From assembly GCF_000425265.1 (NCBI RefSeq), contig NZ_AUDC01000001.1:1-64000 (forward strand): a stretch of DNA of 64,000 bases. Direction: 5' to 3'. This DNA is from Maridesulfovibrio zosterae DSM 11974. Its GTDB lineage: Bacteria > Desulfobacterota > Desulfovibrionia > Desulfovibrionales > Desulfovibrionaceae. Both the position numbers and the translations under genes were made by a program. Shown here in pieces: positions 63,418-64,000 of the stretch. Within the stretch, counting starts at the first letter, position 1. Each line of letters starts with the position of its first letter. The notes under the pieces were generated by a model, which saw only the letters and a list, made by a program, of their open reading frames with translations, was not told the origin of the DNA and ran no database searches.

Positions 63418-63450
63418 GTTGATACCTGTCACTTTGTGACAGGTATCAAC
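63418..63450. terminator. bidirectional terminator
   Basis: GTTGATACCTGTCAC and GTGACAGGTATCAAC pair perfectly over 15 bases with a TTT loop, between the convergent kinase and secreted-protein genes. Confidence 0.85.
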
Positions 63451-63474
63451 TTATTTAATTTTGCATCGCTGACT

Positions 63475-63855
63475 TTATTTTTTAGGTAGTCTTCCGCCTG
63501 CCTTCAGGCATGCTTTCATTGAATGAAATTCCGTAAAATGTTTTGTTCTGGCATAGTGCTTTGATGAGTAGTCATGGCATATGCCTGATTTTGACATCTT
63601 TACTATATGGGCTGATCTTTTCTTTTCCGCTATTTTTTTAGATCTCTTTTCTGATTTTGCCGCTGCGACATGTTTGGCTTGTACATGTTTGATATTTGCG
63701 TGTTTGGATTTATGTTCAATTTTTTTCTGAGTTACTTTATCGATGTGTCTTTTAGAGGATGAATCTGGTTTCGCGTAGGCTGCGTTGCAGAGCATTAATG
63801 TGGCAATAAAGGTTAATGCTAAACTTAGTCTTTTAAAGTGTTTTGAATAATTCAT
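63475..63855 (-). CDS. small secreted lysine-rich protein
   Basis: ATG 63855 is preferred to an upstream TTG, giving 126 residues. A signal peptide (cleavage near NAAYA|KP) is followed by a long lysine/histidine-rich stretch of low complexity and a C-terminal block with two cysteines (GICHDYSSKHYARTKHFTEF, then ACLKAGGRLPK). That block resembles a short C-terminal module seen in many small proteobacterial exported proteins (pattern GxCHxxSSxxYxRTKxFT). Its role is unknown; the basic linker may bind envelope or nucleic acid. Confidence 0.75.
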   Translation of the reverse strand: MNYSKHFKRLSLALTFIATLMLCNAAYAKPDSSSKRHIDKVTQKKIEHKSKHANIKHVQAKHVAAAKSEKRSKKIAEKKRSAHIVKMSKSGICHDYSSKHYARTKHFTEFHSMKACLKAGGRLPKK

Positions 63856-63870
63856 TTTTTTAAGTCCCAA

Positions 63871-64000
63871 TTGTTTTTTGTGATTTGCTGAGTACTCATG
63901 TAAAAATTATGAAAAGGTACTTGTAAATCATGTTGTTATTTATTAAGCAGCTTTATCTAATCCTTTATTGAAATTTTTTCAAATGTTCCTTTTGCCGGAA
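63871..64000. other. right edge of window, AT-rich upstream region
   Basis: The region upstream of the secreted-protein gene holds no supported gene within the window. Confidence 0.3.

Overview
The window looks like a chromosomal segment of a low-GC marine member of the Desulfovibrionaceae (Maridesulfovibrio-like). This is inferred from gene content, not from a marker gene: many chemoreceptors and multi-receiver hybrid kinases, sigma-54 control, bacteriohemerythrin, and a TSUP permease beside a PEP-synthase-like enzyme. No rRNA, tRNA, CRISPR array, phage structural gene or core che gene was found.

Layout. 1-3170: the end of an IS481-type element that has cut a metallo-beta-lactamase-fold gene, then an orphan WsaF-like glycosyltransferase. 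3216-6634: an Mrr-N-like winged-helix protein, a zinc-ribbon membrane protein and a dCache/PAS chemoreceptor. 6752-12092: a three-gene cassette (cytidylyltransferase-like/PLP-enzyme fusion, methyltransferase, sulfatase-like/glycosyltransferase fusion), the most unusual metabolic locus here. 12365-17753: a membrane transporter, a methyltransferase with a long leader, a BON lipoprotein, a cupin, and a LysE-type exporter divergent from a LysR regulator. 17769-25440: two orphan periplasmic solute-binding proteins, a diguanylate cyclase, and a cyclase with three tandem solute-binding domains. 25441-38748: two adjacent hybrid kinases (one with four receivers), two HBM-type chemoreceptors, a class III cyclase with unusual specificity residues, and a bacteriohemerythrin. 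38869-41421: a membrane-anchored AAA+ protein with a sigma-54-activator-like core but GAFSDA instead of GAFTGA and a winged-helix tail. 41641-53214: a sigma-54 controlled module with two -24/-12 promoters, receivers, kinases, an NtrC-type activator, a pseudo-receiver, a TSUP permease, an unknown membrane protein and a PEP-synthase-like phosphotransferase. 53342-56035: a NACHT-type STAND NTPase ending in pentapeptide repeats. 56157-64000: a small hypothetical protein, a chemoreceptor, a LysR regulator divergent from an FMN/FeS flavoprotein, a hybrid kinase with a cytoplasmic Cache-like sensor, and a secreted lysine-rich protein.

How it fits together. Most of the window is sensing and second-messenger signalling: four chemoreceptors, five histidine kinases, one diguanylate cyclase and two class III nucleotide cyclases. 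The best candidates for undescribed biology are the 6752-12092 cassette (inferred: synthesis and transfer of an amino-alkyl-phosphate-like group onto a surface glycan), the 45434-53214 sigma-54 module, the membrane AAA+ regulator, and the NACHT/pentapeptide protein. Coordinates of starts were chosen by ribosome-binding-site position where alternatives existed.
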